From Ceriagrion tenellum (taxonomy: Eukaryota > Arthropoda > Insecta > Odonata > Coenagrionidae), in the NCBI GenBank assembly GCA_963169105.1, contig OY720643.1, positions 24,958,373-25,022,372 of the forward strand: 64,000 nucleotides of DNA. The letters run 5' to 3'. A program made the position numbers and the translations under genes. The notes under the pieces are model-generated. The model was not told the DNA's origin and searched no databases. It saw nothing but the letters and a program-made list of their open reading frames with translations. Below are positions 34,983-45,901 of the stretch, piece by piece (positions within the stretch are counted from its first letter, which is position 1; every line of letters starts with the position of its first letter).

Positions 34983-35598
34983 TTGTCATTGCAAAGGCCA
35001 CTTTGATTGGGAATTGTTTTCTTGTCATTTGGAAAGGCATGGTCGGATCCGAAGGGATGAGTTTAATTCTCGGAATTATGACTTTTCTACCCGAGTCAAT
35101 TAATTTAGCAGTGATTGTGTATTCGCCTAAATTAGTAATTATTAACCTGGCACCGTTAATCAACCCTTGCTTGGCATTGAGGTTGCGGATCAACATTACT
35201 ATGGCATTTTTCTTTACCAACAACTTATGAGGTGGGAGACCTGAAGGATTTAATGAATTCAAGAATTCCACAGGGTATAACTGTGCGGTATCTGTCTCTT
35301 GGCACTCTATAGAATCTGAACTGAGGTATACTTTTTGCTCTCCAGACAAAAGATTAGTTACAATGTATTCGTTGATGGTATTACAATCGTCATTTTTGGG
35401 GCAGAGAATGGCTGTCGAGTAAAACTGGGATACATTGTGTTCGTTGATGCCGTCTGCATTGAAAACATTGGTGATGATGTTGTCGTAATCGCAGTAGCAA
35501 TGTTTTAGAATGTTGATGGCATCAGGGGATACGTCGTCCTGTATTTGTAAGTCGCCATTGCCCAGTTTTAGTAGCCAATCGGTGAATATGATGTTCAT
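34983..35598 (-). pseudogene. Helitron helicase, C-terminal half (upstream of insertion)
   Basis: The minus-strand frame shows FTDWLLKLGNGDLQIQ, then ILCPKNDDCNTINEYI, YPVEFLNSLNPSGLPPHKL, VMLIRNLNAKQGLINGARL, PRIKLIPSDPTMPF and QFPIKVAFAMT. These are consecutive Helitron helicase motifs. The coding frame is clean in this stretch. It stops exactly at the AFAMT of the conserved AFAMTINKAQGQT motif, where the transposon has inserted. The rest of the motif is found at 29,696 downward. Confidence 0.85.
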
Positions 35599-36005
35599 AA
35601 ATCTTTACAAACTATTTTTGTAAGCGAATATCATATAAATATGAAATCAAAAAGTTTTAATTGCATTGACTTACCAGATGACCATTCACCCATGTACAAT
35701 CACTATGTGCATTTCGTACTATTTTCATTTTAAACCTTTTTTTGAAGTTTAGAATAAAAAAAATGTGTGGAGTCGATATACCTCGAGCGAGTAATCGACA
35801 TGGAAAAATCGAAACTTTTAAGTCAAATTAATGGGTAAATAGTGAAATTTGAGATTGAGATTGTATTTTTCATCAGAAGCCAGTGATTCAACGTTTAAAA
35901 TGATACCTCATTTATCACTGTAGGTGCAGTATTAACGGAGCATATACGGAATGACAGAAAAAGACCTTTCTGTAGTAATATACATGATGATAAATAGGCA
36001 ATAGC

Positions 36006-36662
36006 CTAATAGTAATATAAAGATTTCCGGAAAATGCTTGTGCTCTTGGATCTCCTGAAAAGATTTTCGGGAAATGCTTGTGCTCTTGGATCTTCTGTTA
36101 TTAATGCATGCATATTTTCTGTTAAAGGGAACTTTTCAACAGAATCCCAGATCATTAATCGCTTTAAACATGCGTTAATTTCATCCTCCAGGTGATGATT
36201 TTCGGAATTACCGGCAATGTCTGCCGAAAACTTACTGATAGTAGTAACCAAATTCCTTCCATTAGTCTTGGTTCTTCCGAAGATCCTGTAATTTTTTATC
36301 TAGAGCTTCGAGTGATTATTTATGGGTCATTCGTCTATATATAATGATTTTGCATAGCATTAAAAGCTGACCACGTGCCGATGATCTTATTATACTACAG
36401 ACTGGATACTCTTATTCAGCTACATTTAATGGTAATTTTATAGTGTAATGCGCCGCTTTCCCGCCTTCCATTAACGTGGCCGATTTCCTGATGGTGCAAA
36501 TTCTAATGTGATTTGATTTTTCAAATGTTTGCTAAAACCAAATTTATAAGAAATGTTTTTCCAGTTCCCCTGGTGCAACCAAAAATATAATTCCCAGTTC
36601 ACCTGTTTCAATACGACTTATGATCCAGTCGTATACAATCTGATATGTTTGCGTTAATTTTG
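36006..36662 (-). pseudogene. Helitron helicase, Walker A to mid region
   Basis: Pif1-type helicase of a Helitron, read on the minus strand. YDWIISRIETGELGIIFLVAP near 36,560-36,640 (shown here as pieces YDWIISRIETG and IIFLVAP) precedes a ruined Walker A, where GGTGKT is expected but ELEKHF is found. It continues as TLMEGGKAAHYTIKLPLN near 36,440-36,480 and LKRLMIWDSVEKFPLTENM near 36,100-36,160. A 38-bp tandem duplication at about 36,023-36,098 and several frame changes disrupt it. Confidence 0.75.
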
Positions 36663-37010
36663 GTTCCCCCAGTGGAAAAAAGCTGTGTGATTTTTAGTTG
36701 AAAACTTGTGAAATGAACTCTGTGTAAAGTATGTGAAATGGTACGCCTTGATCATGAATTTCACAGACTTTGGAGATATCTGTACATGGAATTAATCTGT
36801 GGAATCTCGGTGAAAGTTAGGGGAAAACTGTGATTTTTTTAGTGAAACTGACAGTGAAACCATGAATTCATTAGGAAATGTGTGGGTGAAATATGTGAAT
36901 TTTATGTGAAATGCCAAGAATTCACATAGAAATACACCAGACCGAGGGTACCTAACTCTGCGAAAAGCATGTGAAATTAATTTGTGACCAGAACCCTGTG
37001 AAATAATTTA
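36663..37010. mobile_element. Left end of another CCC-ended element (TE-F) with motif array
   Basis: The Helitron helicase is cut at 36,662. The new sequence starts CCCCCAGTGGAAAAAAGC, preceded by TT. About a dozen copies of a tgtgaaat motif, such as 'cttgtgaaatgaac' and 'gtatgtgaaatggt', fill the next 350 bp. The far end of this element was not identified. Confidence 0.5.
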
Positions 37011-37324
37011 CCTTCATATGTCCCCACCTTTTTTCTCAATCCCCTCTCCTCCCATTCCCCCCCCCCCACCACCCTCGCCCAAGCCTTTACAGGTCCACAC
37101 CCACTACACCTAAGGGAAATTTAAAAAGTGGAAAAAAAACTGTAGTGAACCATTTTCACAAATTTTAATTTTTTTTACAAAAAAATTGAAGCAGTATAAA
37201 AGAACATAATTTAAACTAGAATACCCAAGGTAGTCTTTTAGACAAACTACTCTTGACTTTTTATTTTTTTCACTCGACATTCATAGTTTCAGAAATTCTT
37301 CTTAAATTATAGCCTTCTAAGGTT

Positions 37325-37635
37325 TCATCTTATTTCTTTTCTCATTGCTGCTTCGTCCTCCTCAGCTGTGAAAAATGTCTTCACGTATACTGAAAAAAAG
37401 GCAGAGATGAGTAATTACATCAATGGGAGACAACGTTTAAGATTATGATCAAACAAAACCTACCCAGGAGTAAGCAGAAAATTGGCCCCCTGCCACTTAA
37501 ACTTTGACTGCGTCAACTCATTTCCTTCTCAGCAGCCTGGAAAATAATATTTTAAATGAATTAACAGAAATAAACCAGTTACCTCAGCAATGATGCTGCC
37601 TTGGCCATCTTTAAGCACTTTCTTCCATAGTATGC
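37325..37635 (-). pseudogene. Possible last exons of a TE-F gene
   Basis: A candidate exon at 37,583-37,635 (LWKKVLKDGQGSIIAE, donor GAG|GTAACT) and a terminal exon at 37,325-37,389 (YVKTFFTAEEDEAAMRKEIR then stop) have good splice signals. The exon phases were not fully checked and no domain is recognised. A further exon-like block (FKWQ-A-FLLT) occurs twice, near 37,470-37,540 and 37,660-37,800. Position and strand repeat the layout of the genes in TE-A and TE-G. Confidence 0.3.
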
Positions 37636-37639
37636 CTAT

Positions 37640-38924
37640 ATGGGAAATGTGACTCTCTCACAAAACCTACCCACAAGTCAGCAGGAAATCAGCTCTCTGC
37701 CACTTGAACCTTATTTCAGGGCCCTTGGAGCAGGAAAGAAAGAAATCTTTGACTTAGTCAGCCCATTTCCTTCTCAGCAGCCTAGAGGAACCCAGAGTCT
37801 CGACAGCTCCCTTTTTGAATTCCAACAATTAAATAATACAAATACCTTTTTCAGGTCACTCCTTTCTTTAAAAGCGTAGTTCATGATAGAAAGCATATGT
37901 TTTCCAGAAACAGTAAGACAGTGGGAAAAAGCATGTTATATACCAGTTCAATATCACCACTTCAGTTATTCACAACGTACAACAATGGTATGGAGGCAAT
38001 GCCATGGGTGGAGTTACAAGTGGTGCTCAGGGTTCACACAAAATCCACAGCCTCACTAAGCATGCCAAAATAACAATATGGCAACATTAGGAAATTTCAG
38101 AGGCCTCCCTCTTGACAAGGTCATTTCTCCACATGACCACTTTTGCTCCTCTTTTGTCTCAGTCTCATTGCAGCTTTCTTGTCACCATAGTGTCTTTGTT
38201 TTCACTTGATGTCAATGATACACAATATATTCCTGGGTTTTACCAAACTCTAGCACACCTAATTATGATGAAATCCATGATAACACAGTTGACAAATGTT
38301 TCCTTTTTGTTCAGTAACAGTATTGTACGCTATCTCCTATCAACAAAAGTGATCATTGACATAATTACGGAATGGTACTGTTCAGACAGGATCCCACCTT
38401 CAGCACCCTCTTGCTGCCCCCTTGTATATTTTAAAACCCTCCCCCATACTATGTAATGGCACTGCCACCTAGTCCATTTAGAAGTGTCCACTTTAGGAAC
38501 CACTGGTATGACTGAAGTAAAAGGGATATGGAACCAAGAGGTAAAGGAGGGAATTACTAGAGTCAGCTATGAATGCCTGTTGATGAGAGTTTCATACTTT
38601 TTTTATGTACCTACCCTATGAGAGAATGGAATTATGGATATGATGCATGCATATAAGTTTTTTATACGATAAAAATATCATAAGATATGCACTTACAACT
38701 GATGTGGCTAAAAAACAAGAGAGGAGACTGCAAAGTTAGGAATTATAAATATAAATGGGATACTAACTGAAAAGGAACACTTCATGCCATGCATGTAGTC
38801 CAGTTTCATTTGTCATCATAATATTCAGAAACCTACATTACCTGCTGAGGATGGTACCACCTAGTTTCTCTTCTGGCTCTTTAACATTTTCTTTTATTGC
38901 ATGAGTCAGGACAGACTTTCATAG
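37640..38924. other. Unassigned DNA, probably interior of TE-F
   Basis: No clear gene. A local duplication involves 37,470-37,540 and 37,660-37,800. The open frame at 38,112-38,456 on the plus strand lacks any recognised domain. Confidence 0.35.
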
Positions 38925-39344
38925 CAGGGCCGTCGCGTGGGTGGGGCGACCGAGGCGGTCGCCTTGGGCGCTGCGATCCGGGGGGGCGAAAATGTTTTTT
39001 TTTGGCGTTTTTCTAACTTTATTTATAATGACTGTATTAGTTTCTGTCTCTGTGTTACACAGAGGATACATGGCTGAGTACGCTAACGTTCTGTACATAG
39101 GTAACTGTGTGCACAAGCTTGTGAGGTCGGCCTCCAAGCGACAGTCCGCTCCGCATGACTTCTACAGCTGACCCGCTCGGGCTCGCGCCCCCACTCCTCG
39201 CGGCTCGAATTCCCGCTCCTCCCAGCAAGGGTTCAAACCGAGTATCGGCGAAAGTGCCCGATCGCTTTCACCTCTGTAGGGGGGGGGGGGGGGGCACCGA
39301 CCAAAGTCTTGCCTTGGGCGCCTTCGAACCACGCGACGGCCCTG
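38925..39344. mobile_element. hAT-type MITE with 8-bp target duplication
   Basis: 420 bp bounded by CAGGGCCGTCGCGTGG and its reverse complement, with TTTCATAG repeated exactly at 38,917-38,924 and 39,345-39,352. CAGGG ends and an 8-bp duplication are hAT hallmarks. Inside are a GC-rich part and a run of about 17 G near 39,280. It is non-autonomous. Confidence 0.9.
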
Positions 39345-39352
39345 TTTCATAG

Positions 39353-39568
39353 CTACATGTTATAGCAGGGATATAGTACCCATTCCTTAGGGTTATAATG
39401 AACCGAGAGATAACTTGTGATGGAGAGAAATTGACAGTAATGTATTGGTAAATAAGTGCATATGTACCTGCACAGAGTATACTCTATGGTACCAGTATAC
39501 TCTTGTTCTCCTTGACCAGGTTCTATGTCACATAACCAAACAGAAAAATAGAACAAAATCTTAGTATA
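39353..39568 (+). repeat. LINE-derived interspersed repeat
   Basis: This stretch, with landmarks 'atagcagggatatagtaccc' and 'ccaaacagaaaaatagaaca', recurs in reverse orientation at about 53,330-53,510. There it leads into a LINE RT C-terminus. It is therefore a LINE fragment, not a gene. Confidence 0.65.
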
Positions 39569-40560
39569 CCCTGTCAAAAAGGAGCCATTCACTGAAGTGT
39601 TCAGGAGCTGTGCATGAACTGTGCACCAACTGTTCAGGATACGTGCAGGTGCCGTGCACTAAGCTCCTACTGGAAAACCATGAATGGCTCATGAACAGCT
39701 CTTGGACAGAACATTTCCACTTCCAGCGCACTTCCACGACAGCACACTTCCAGCATGGTTCACTTGAACACTTCATGAACAGCTGTTGAAAAGAACATTT
39801 CATGCACATTCCAGCATATTTTACATGAAGACTTCATGAACAGCTGATGAATAGAACTTTGACTGCACTAAACTCACAAAGTTGAACATTTCTACATCGA
39901 AAATTAATGAAAATCTGCAGTAAACATATCATGTATGATGGATTTTAGGCTATCAGGACAAATACAATGATTATAGTTTTCCAGGATCTTACAATGGGGT
40001 GAATATTTGGAACCAATGTTTCAACAGCGAACCCGGCCATCATCACCCCATCCCTCACAAGCATCATTAATACCATAGTATGCAAAGCAATAAGTTGTTC
40101 ACTGAAGTGTTCTGGAGCTCTGCATGAAATGTGCACCAACTGTCGGGCCATTCGGGAGAGGCTGTGCACACAGCTCCATCTGGCAAACCATGAACGGTTC
40201 ACAAACGGCTCTTGAACGGAACAATTCCAGAACACTTCCAGCATGGTTCACTTGAACACTTCATGAACAGCTGCTGAACAGAAAATTTCATGTACAATTC
40301 AGAATATTTTAAATGACAACTTCTTGAAGGGCTGATGAACAGAACTTTGACCAAACTAAACTATCAAAGTTGAGCATTTCTGCATTGAAAATATATGAAA
40401 ATCTTGAGTAAACATATCATGAATGATGGATTTTAGGCTATCATGACAAATTGATTGATTGTAGTTTTCCAGAATCTTAAAATGGGGTAGATTATTAAGA
40501 ACCAATGTTTCAGCAACAAACTTAACCATCCTTACAAGCTTCATTGATACCATGGCATAT
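39569..40560. repeat. Two-copy direct repeat of a TE-C-like end
   Basis: Starting CCCTGTCAAAAAGGAGCC at 39,569, about 505 bp (39,590-40,090) is repeated at 40,098-40,560. Both copies are packed with motifs such as cttcatgaacagctg and gttcactgaagtgttc and resemble the right end of TE-C at 47,400-47,682. It appears to be a duplicated terminus. The opposite end was not found. Confidence 0.7.
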
Positions 40561-40853
40561 GGAGCAAAGACCCTAATTTGTAAGTTATGAGATTGAAAAG
40601 TTCACATAATACTAATGATTTTTATTTCCAATAAGAGTAAACTTTGGTCTCACTCAATAATTATATCAAACTTAAGAGTAGATTTTGGCCATTTTATGAA
40701 ATACATTGTGAAGAAGTATTCACCGTACTATCCTTGCACATTATACTCAATAGTAAATACTTTAATTATGAAAAACAACGGATGTAGAAGTACTGATTGC
40801 AAACATTTGGCAAACTCGTTAAAAATGTAACCTTCATAGTGGTAAGTCCATAT
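40561..40853. other. No recognisable feature
   Basis: AT-rich spacer between the duplicated TE-C-like end and the left LTR of gypsy-2. Confidence 0.5.
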
Positions 40854-40994
40854 TATTTTATTACTAATCAACTTGATATAAATATACATCACAGACTTAG
40901 CGATACAGCCCTGTCACATGCTCTGAGGTCACGTGAGCTTATATGAAATGACCACCCTCTCTTGGGTGCTTCATACATAACACATTACACAACA
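40854..40994 (-). repeat. gypsy-2 3' LTR
   Basis: About 141 bp matching the LTR at 45,902-46,078 except for a deletion of about 37 bp and scattered changes. The outer TG is mutated to TA on the plus strand. Confidence 0.8.
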
Positions 40995-41058
40995 TCTTCT
41001 CTTTTTTACAAAGAAAAATAGATTACCATATACAATAATTAACAGACAAAGTCTTTAA

Positions 41059-41358
41059 CCCTTTCGCTGCTGTGAACGTAGCAGCTACGTTCGCCCGGTT
41101 GACTGCTGTGAACGTAGCCCCTACGTTTTGTTGGCAAGTGGTCGTTCCTAACCACGCAACCAAACTTTCTATTTTTCCGCGAATGCCATTCCCCGAGTTC
41201 ATTGATATACATTGTACGAATCCCTTCTCGGGAGCGTGAGTGCCTATTGAGTTGCAGGTACAACGAGAGACATATTTTCTGTGCTAACGTAGGTTACCGT
41301 ACACTTTTTCGCCGCGCAGGGGCTGGAACGTCTCTGAAGTTTGACCGCAGCGAAAGGG
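41059..41358. mobile_element. MITE with CCCTTTCGCTGC ends and TTAA duplication
   Basis: 300 bp bounded by CCCTTTCGCTGC and its reverse complement GCAGCGAAAGGG, with TTAA at 41,055-41,058 and 41,359-41,362. CCC ends plus TTAA point to the piggyBac superfamily. It carries two copies of 'gctgtgaacgtag'. It sits in the last codons of gypsy-2 pol. Confidence 0.9.
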
Positions 41359-41746
41359 TTAAACTTACTTGGCCTTTTGACTTGTCTGCCCGACCTAGTA
41401 CTAGCTACAGGATTACACTTTTGATGAGTGACTGGCTCTCCCCTTGCAGACACATTCACCTCATCTCTTTTGTACCCTCCCCTTCCTTGCTCACCCTCAA
41501 CCACATAGGATCTGGGAGTTTGACCCATTTCCGAAATAGTTCCAGGGACCCAAATGGAGTTTGGTTTCTTTTGAAACATGACTTTCTGACCCACCCTGTA
41601 CTGGACATGAGATTTTGCAGACCGGTCATAATACTCCTTTGATTTATTCTTATTCTCCTGGAGGATAGGACGATCTTTATCATAAGTAATTTTTGGAATC
41701 AATGTTTTGAAACTACAAGGTAAATTCGTACACAAATTTCTGCTCA
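41244..41746 (-). pseudogene. gypsy-2 integrase C-terminal region
   Basis: The frame shows YYDRSAKSHVQYRVGQKVMF, IWVPGTISEMGQTPRSYVVE and STRSGRQVKRPSKF, the standard tail of arthropod Ty3/gypsy integrases. The end of the frame was extended artificially by the TTAA MITE at 41,059-41,358. Without it the frame would stop shortly after PSKF. Confidence 0.85.
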
Positions 41747-42713
41747 TTAGATTTGATGCAGGGAAGTGAACTTTTCCTCTAGGAGTGTTTCTGAAATTAA
41801 AAGTGCTAAGTAGGGGTCTTCATTTGAATTCAATGCCTTCTTAAAAATCTTTTTTATAGACTTCACTCCACTCTCAGCTAAACCGTTTGACTTTGGATAG
41901 TGAGGGCTTGAGAGAATATGAAGAAATTCCCACTCCTTAGCAAATTTTTTGAACATTTCAGAGTCAAAACATAATGCTCCAATTGTATACACAACCATTG
42001 GAATTCCGTGCTGGGCAAAGATCGATTTTATTTTCTCCACGACAGTAATAGTCCTTAAATTATCCAATGTTGTTAGATTAGATTAGATTAAATTAGTGGT
42101 GGAGTTCCTCCGAGGAGGACCTAGGGCACCTAGACCTATTGGTCCTTTGTGCTAACCACCATGTCTTGGTTACCCGTGGAGTCCAATGGCCTTACTGAAG
42201 GCCAGCATATCCTCTATGGGAGTAACCCTGATTTCAGCCGGATCGGGAAACTGGGATCCTAGATGCCTTATTCTAGTCCTCATCAAGGCGGGACAGTTAC
42301 AGAGAACGTGTGATGTTGTTTCGTCCTCTTCTTCGCACCATCTGCATCTGGCAGAGTCTGCTAGCTTCAAGAGATGAAGGTGCCTCATGACCTGATAGTG
42401 TCCAGTTAGGAGACCCACTATCGTACGTAGTTGACCTCTGTTCAGCAATAGAAGTCTTCTTGTTAGTCCCGGTTTGGGTCCTTCAATGAAAAGCTTGTCT
42501 TGTCTGAGCCCTTGTGTGTTGTGCCAGATCTCAGAGTGGCGGGCGAGGCCCCACTTCTTGATCTCCATGATTCCTGCTGAAGGTGCGATTGGTATGTGAG
42601 GCTCTGGTCCCATCGGTGTGTGGTTTGAGCAGGTATCCAATGTAGTTACTTCAACAAAGTTAGACTGAGCATCAACCACTACCAAATAATATTTTTGATA
42701 TAGTTCAAAAATA
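41747..42713 (-). pseudogene. gypsy-2 integrase core, split by a LINE fragment
   Basis: The first half of the core (YYLVVVDAQSNFVEVTTLD, near 42,640-42,700) holds the first catalytic Asp. The LINE insertion at 42,071-42,633 separates it from NLRTITVVEKIKSIFAQHGI and the region with SPHYPKSNGLAESGVK near 41,870-41,900, which holds the catalytic Glu. The second Asp is expected around VVYTIGALCFDS, where the usual SDNG is absent, so this copy was probably already inactive. Confidence 0.85.
42071..42633 (-). mobile_element. LINE 3' fragment (R1/LOA-like) with 10-bp target duplication
   Basis: TATCCAATGT occurs at 42,061-42,070 and 42,634-42,643 on both sides of a 563-bp insertion. On the minus strand it encodes WGLARHSEIWHNTQGLRQDK, then LRTIVGLLTGHYQVMRHLH and SARCRWCEEEDETTSHVLC, which ends in a Cys-rich motif typical of the region after RNase H in R1/LOA-type LINEs. 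It ends with a gattagatta-type tail. The insertion is strongly 5' truncated. Confidence 0.9.
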
Positions 42714-44231
42714 TCACATCCTACTTCTAACCAAGGCAATTGGGGTAGTTTTTTTGTACTTTAAGACATTTTTTGTTTTGTTATCCTGAAATTTAAGGCA
42801 TGTTGGACAAGACTTGACAAATTTCCTTATGTCTTGCCCACATCCCAACCAGAACATGGACATTTCAGCACGACTCATCATTCTGTTAATACCAGGGTGA
42901 CCGGTATGTAATTTTTTTAGCATATCATATTTCAAAGAACAAGGAATTAAAATTCTATCACCCCTGAAAACCATTCCTTTTACCAATACAAGTTCATCCT
43001 TAAATTCAAAATAGGCCTTACAATCAGAGTCAACATCTTTAAAGTACTGACGCCATCCATTAGAAATGTAATTCTTGAGTTTGCAATAAACAGTATCATT
43101 GGGAGCATGTTTTGAAATCAGCTCCCAATTCTCTTTTGTCACTGGCAAATTTTCCAACAGCAGTGCTACCTGCATTTCCACATCATCATCAAATTGTGTA
43201 TCAACATCAAAACTTTCAGCACTAAAATCCCTTGACAAAGTTTCGGCAATGAACAAGTATTTGCCTGGAGTATGCACAACATTGAGACGGAATGGCTGCA
43301 GCTTTAGCATCATTCTTTGTAGCCTTGATGGAATTTTGTGAAGTGGCTTGTTGAATAATCCGATTAATGGTTTATGATCAGTTTCCACCCTGACATAATC
43401 CCTTCCTAATATATACTGGTTGAATTTTTCTGCACCAAAGCATATGGCTAATAATTCCTTCTCAATCTGGGAATATCTACTTTGAGTGTCTGTCAAAGCA
43501 CGAGAAGCATAGGCTGTAGGCCGACCATCCTGAAGCAATGTTGCTCCAATCCCTATTGAACTTGCATCAACACTCCATGTTAGGTCTAAGTTAGGATCAT
43601 AAAAACCCAATACTGGTGCCCGGGTTAATGCAGCCTTCAAATCACCAAATGCTTTATCCTGGTGCGCACTCCAAACAAAATGAATATCATTTCTTAACAA
43701 TTCCCTTAGTGGAGCACTCCTCACTGAAAAATTTGGTATAAATTTGGACACATAATTGAACATACCTAGAATTCTTTGCAATGACTTTTTATCTGTGGGA
43801 GGTTTTAAGGCATTGATTGCCTTTACTTTTTCTTTATCAATTGAAATTCCCTGAGGATCAAAAGTGTGGCCTAAGAAAGTAATTTTTTCAGCCAAGAAAA
43901 CACACTTGGTTGGATTGAATTTAATACCATTAGCCTTTGCTGCCTCCAGCACCTTAATTAAAACCTGCATAACTTCCCCTTTAGTATCTCCCCATATTAA
44001 AATATCATCCTGGAAGGAGACAACATGATCGATCTTATCAAAAGTTTGACAAATGATCCTGTGAAATATTTCAGGTGCACAATTGAGACTGGATGTAAGT
44101 CTTTGGAAGGAATACCTTCCCCAGATGGTTTGAAATGTACACAATTTAGAGTTTTCCTTGTTTAGTGGAAGCATCCAGAACCCAGACTGAGCATCCAATT
44201 TACAAAAATATTTTGCCCCAGCCAGCCTCAT
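42714..44231 (-). pseudogene. gypsy-2 RT, RNase H and integrase N-terminus
   Basis: A 505-residue open frame. RT motifs are FCKLDAQSGFWMLPL, a region where GLNCAPE-type residues appear as SSLNCAPEIFHR, and the catalytic FQDDILIWGD near residue 75. The catalytic aspartates are intact. RNase H motifs follow: WSVDASSIGIGATLLQDG, VETDHKPLIGLF and AETLSRDF, where ADTLSR is usual. The integrase zinc site appears as HTGHPGINRMMSRAEM and CPTCLKFQ. It ends in a frame change before the core. The long open frame shows the element is fairly young. Confidence 0.9.
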
Positions 44232-44312
44232 TGCTACCTCCTCAATCGTAGGAAATGGAAAATGGGCCCTCTTAATTGCCTTATTCAGTGGTCTAGGATC
44301 CAGACATATCCT

Positions 44313-44672
44313 TTACAACCCATTTTTCTTTTTAATTACCACCATTTGACTGACCCAGTCTGTGGGTTCCACAATTGGTTTTATAATACCTTCTCTCTCC
44401 ATGCGATCGAGCTCATTTTTAACTTTGGGCACTAATGAATAGGGTATCTTCCGTGCTGGGGAAACAACAGGTTTCACCTCAGGGTCAATTACAATTTTCA
44501 CCTGCTGTGGGAGACAGCCCACTTGGCCATTCAACAAGTCCTGATACTTAGCCGAAAATACACCTTCAGGATTTACTGATAATGAATGAAATGAAATGAA
44601 AATCCTTGAAATCAATCCCAAAGTCTCTGAGGATTTTAACCCGAGAATATTGGCACACTTATGAGACACCAC
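44313..44672 (-). pseudogene. gypsy-2 protease end and RT N-terminus
   Basis: The frame contains FSAKYQDLLNGQVGCLPQQV, then SPARKIPYSLVPKVKNELDR and MEREGIIKPIVEPTDWVSQM, the entry of Ty3/gypsy RT. It ends at a stop after VVIKKKNGL, about 80 bp before the main RT frame. The protease itself lies in the damaged 44,700-45,000 stretch and could not be read confidently. Confidence 0.8.
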
Positions 44673-45019
44673 ATAAAATTCTATTGGATAAAAAACCTCT
44701 TGGAACCTGCAATGCTAAACACATTTACCTACAACTGGAAGTTTGTCATTTGTAAATGAAGTGATTACCACTTTACATTTTTTTAATACACCAGCATTCC
44801 ATCCCAAAGCCGTGTACTGACAAAGACTAAGCACATTACACTGTGCACCAGTGCACCTGAAACACTTGCTCGTTCACTTCCAGACTAGCAGTGAACCAAT
44901 CACCATCTTCCTGCATTTGCTGCTTCACTGAAGAGACTACAACTGAAAGCTCACTTATCTCTTGATCGCTATCACTTTCCTGGATGTCTGGGAGTCCATT
45001 GATAGTTTACTTGCGGCTT

Positions 45020-45820
45020 TCCGCCTGCCGACATACACATTCTAGCAAAATTATTATTTTTCTTACACCGAGCACACTGTTTGCCATATGCCGGACAACG
45101 GCCATACCCATGCACTTACCCACAAAACTTGCATTTATTCTTATCACCCTTCTGATTATCCTGTAGTTCCTTTGCATGCTGCTTCTGCCGTGTTTTTTGT
45201 CGCGTTCCACCCACCGAGCTTCGATTGAGTACATCAACATTAGGTTTTTCCTTAATTAACATTTCTGTATCCATGTTCCTTTCATTCTTAATATTATGAA
45301 CCTGTTGAGATACCACTACATGCGATCTACACAAAGCCAAAGCACCCTTAGCATCAATATTAGGAACTCTCAACAACTTTTCTTGGAGTCTTTTGTCCTG
45401 TATCCCACTAATAAATAAGTCTTTTACTAGGCTATCTGTTAGTGTTCCAAATTCACACTGTAAGCTCAGGTTTTTTAGTGTCGACATAAAATGCTCAAAC
45501 GATTCGCCCATGTCTTGGCGCCTGTTGAAAATAAAATACCTCTGGTATGTCACATTGGTGGCCGGAACATAGTTTTCGTCAAATTTCGGTTGCACAATTC
45601 CCAGCTTCTTATCGTCTCCAGCAGCCAGCTGAAAAGACTCGTACACCTCTTGAGCCTCTTCTCCAGCCGAATGCAGTAGTATGGCCACCTTTCTGGCTTC
45701 TGTCGCCTTATCGTAGTAAGCATCAACAAACGTTACAAATTGCCGCCAAGACTTTTTCCAATTGACCGCCATATCACCGACGGTGCTCAACGCGGCTAGC
45801 ATTACAACCTGCGAAGCCAT
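45020..45820 (-). pseudogene. gypsy-2 Gag with zinc knuckles
   Basis: Gag starts MASQVVMLAALSTVGDMAVN at 45,820. It continues as WKKSWRQFVTFVDAYYDKAT, SFEHFMSTLKNLSLQCEF and LQEKLLRVPNIDAKGALAL, a typical arthropod Ty3/gypsy Gag. Near the end the Cys-rich region shows CKFCG, then VHGYGRCPAYGKQ and CARCKKNNNFARMC, where the His of the C-x2-C-x4-H-x4-C knuckle is Asn. An in-frame stop directly after CKFCG splits it from the second knuckle. Confidence 0.85.
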
Positions 45821-45901
45821 ATTTCCTCAACTGCCAAGAGCACTAATTATCGTACTGTGAGCACTCGATCAATTTCAATGTCTGTTTCACTGCTGCCACC
45901 A

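Larger units (their letters stand above)
28812..36662 (-). mobile_element. Helitron, interrupted by at least one DNA transposon
   Basis: Helicase coding pieces lie in order on the minus strand at about 36,290-36,662, 36,006-36,251, 34,983-35,598 and 29,492-29,696. The last two are separated by the transposon at 29,697-34,982. The minus strand reaches ...ACGGGTTACCTAG at 28,812, followed by T. That matches a Helitron 3' terminus (CTAG, inserted between A and T) with an imperfect hairpin just upstream (gtgaaa...ttcgcac). The 5' part, including Rep, is not seen. The copy is cut at 36,663 by another CCC-ended element. Confidence 0.75.

Noticed and set aside
38112..38456. 114-residue plus-strand open frame
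   Set aside because: No domain or splice support. It lies opposite the strand of the TE-F exons.
42071..42095. TTAGATTAGATTAG-type run as telomeric repeat
   Set aside because: The unit is not TTAGG, it is short, and it is the 3' tail of the LINE fragment bounded by a 10-bp target duplication.
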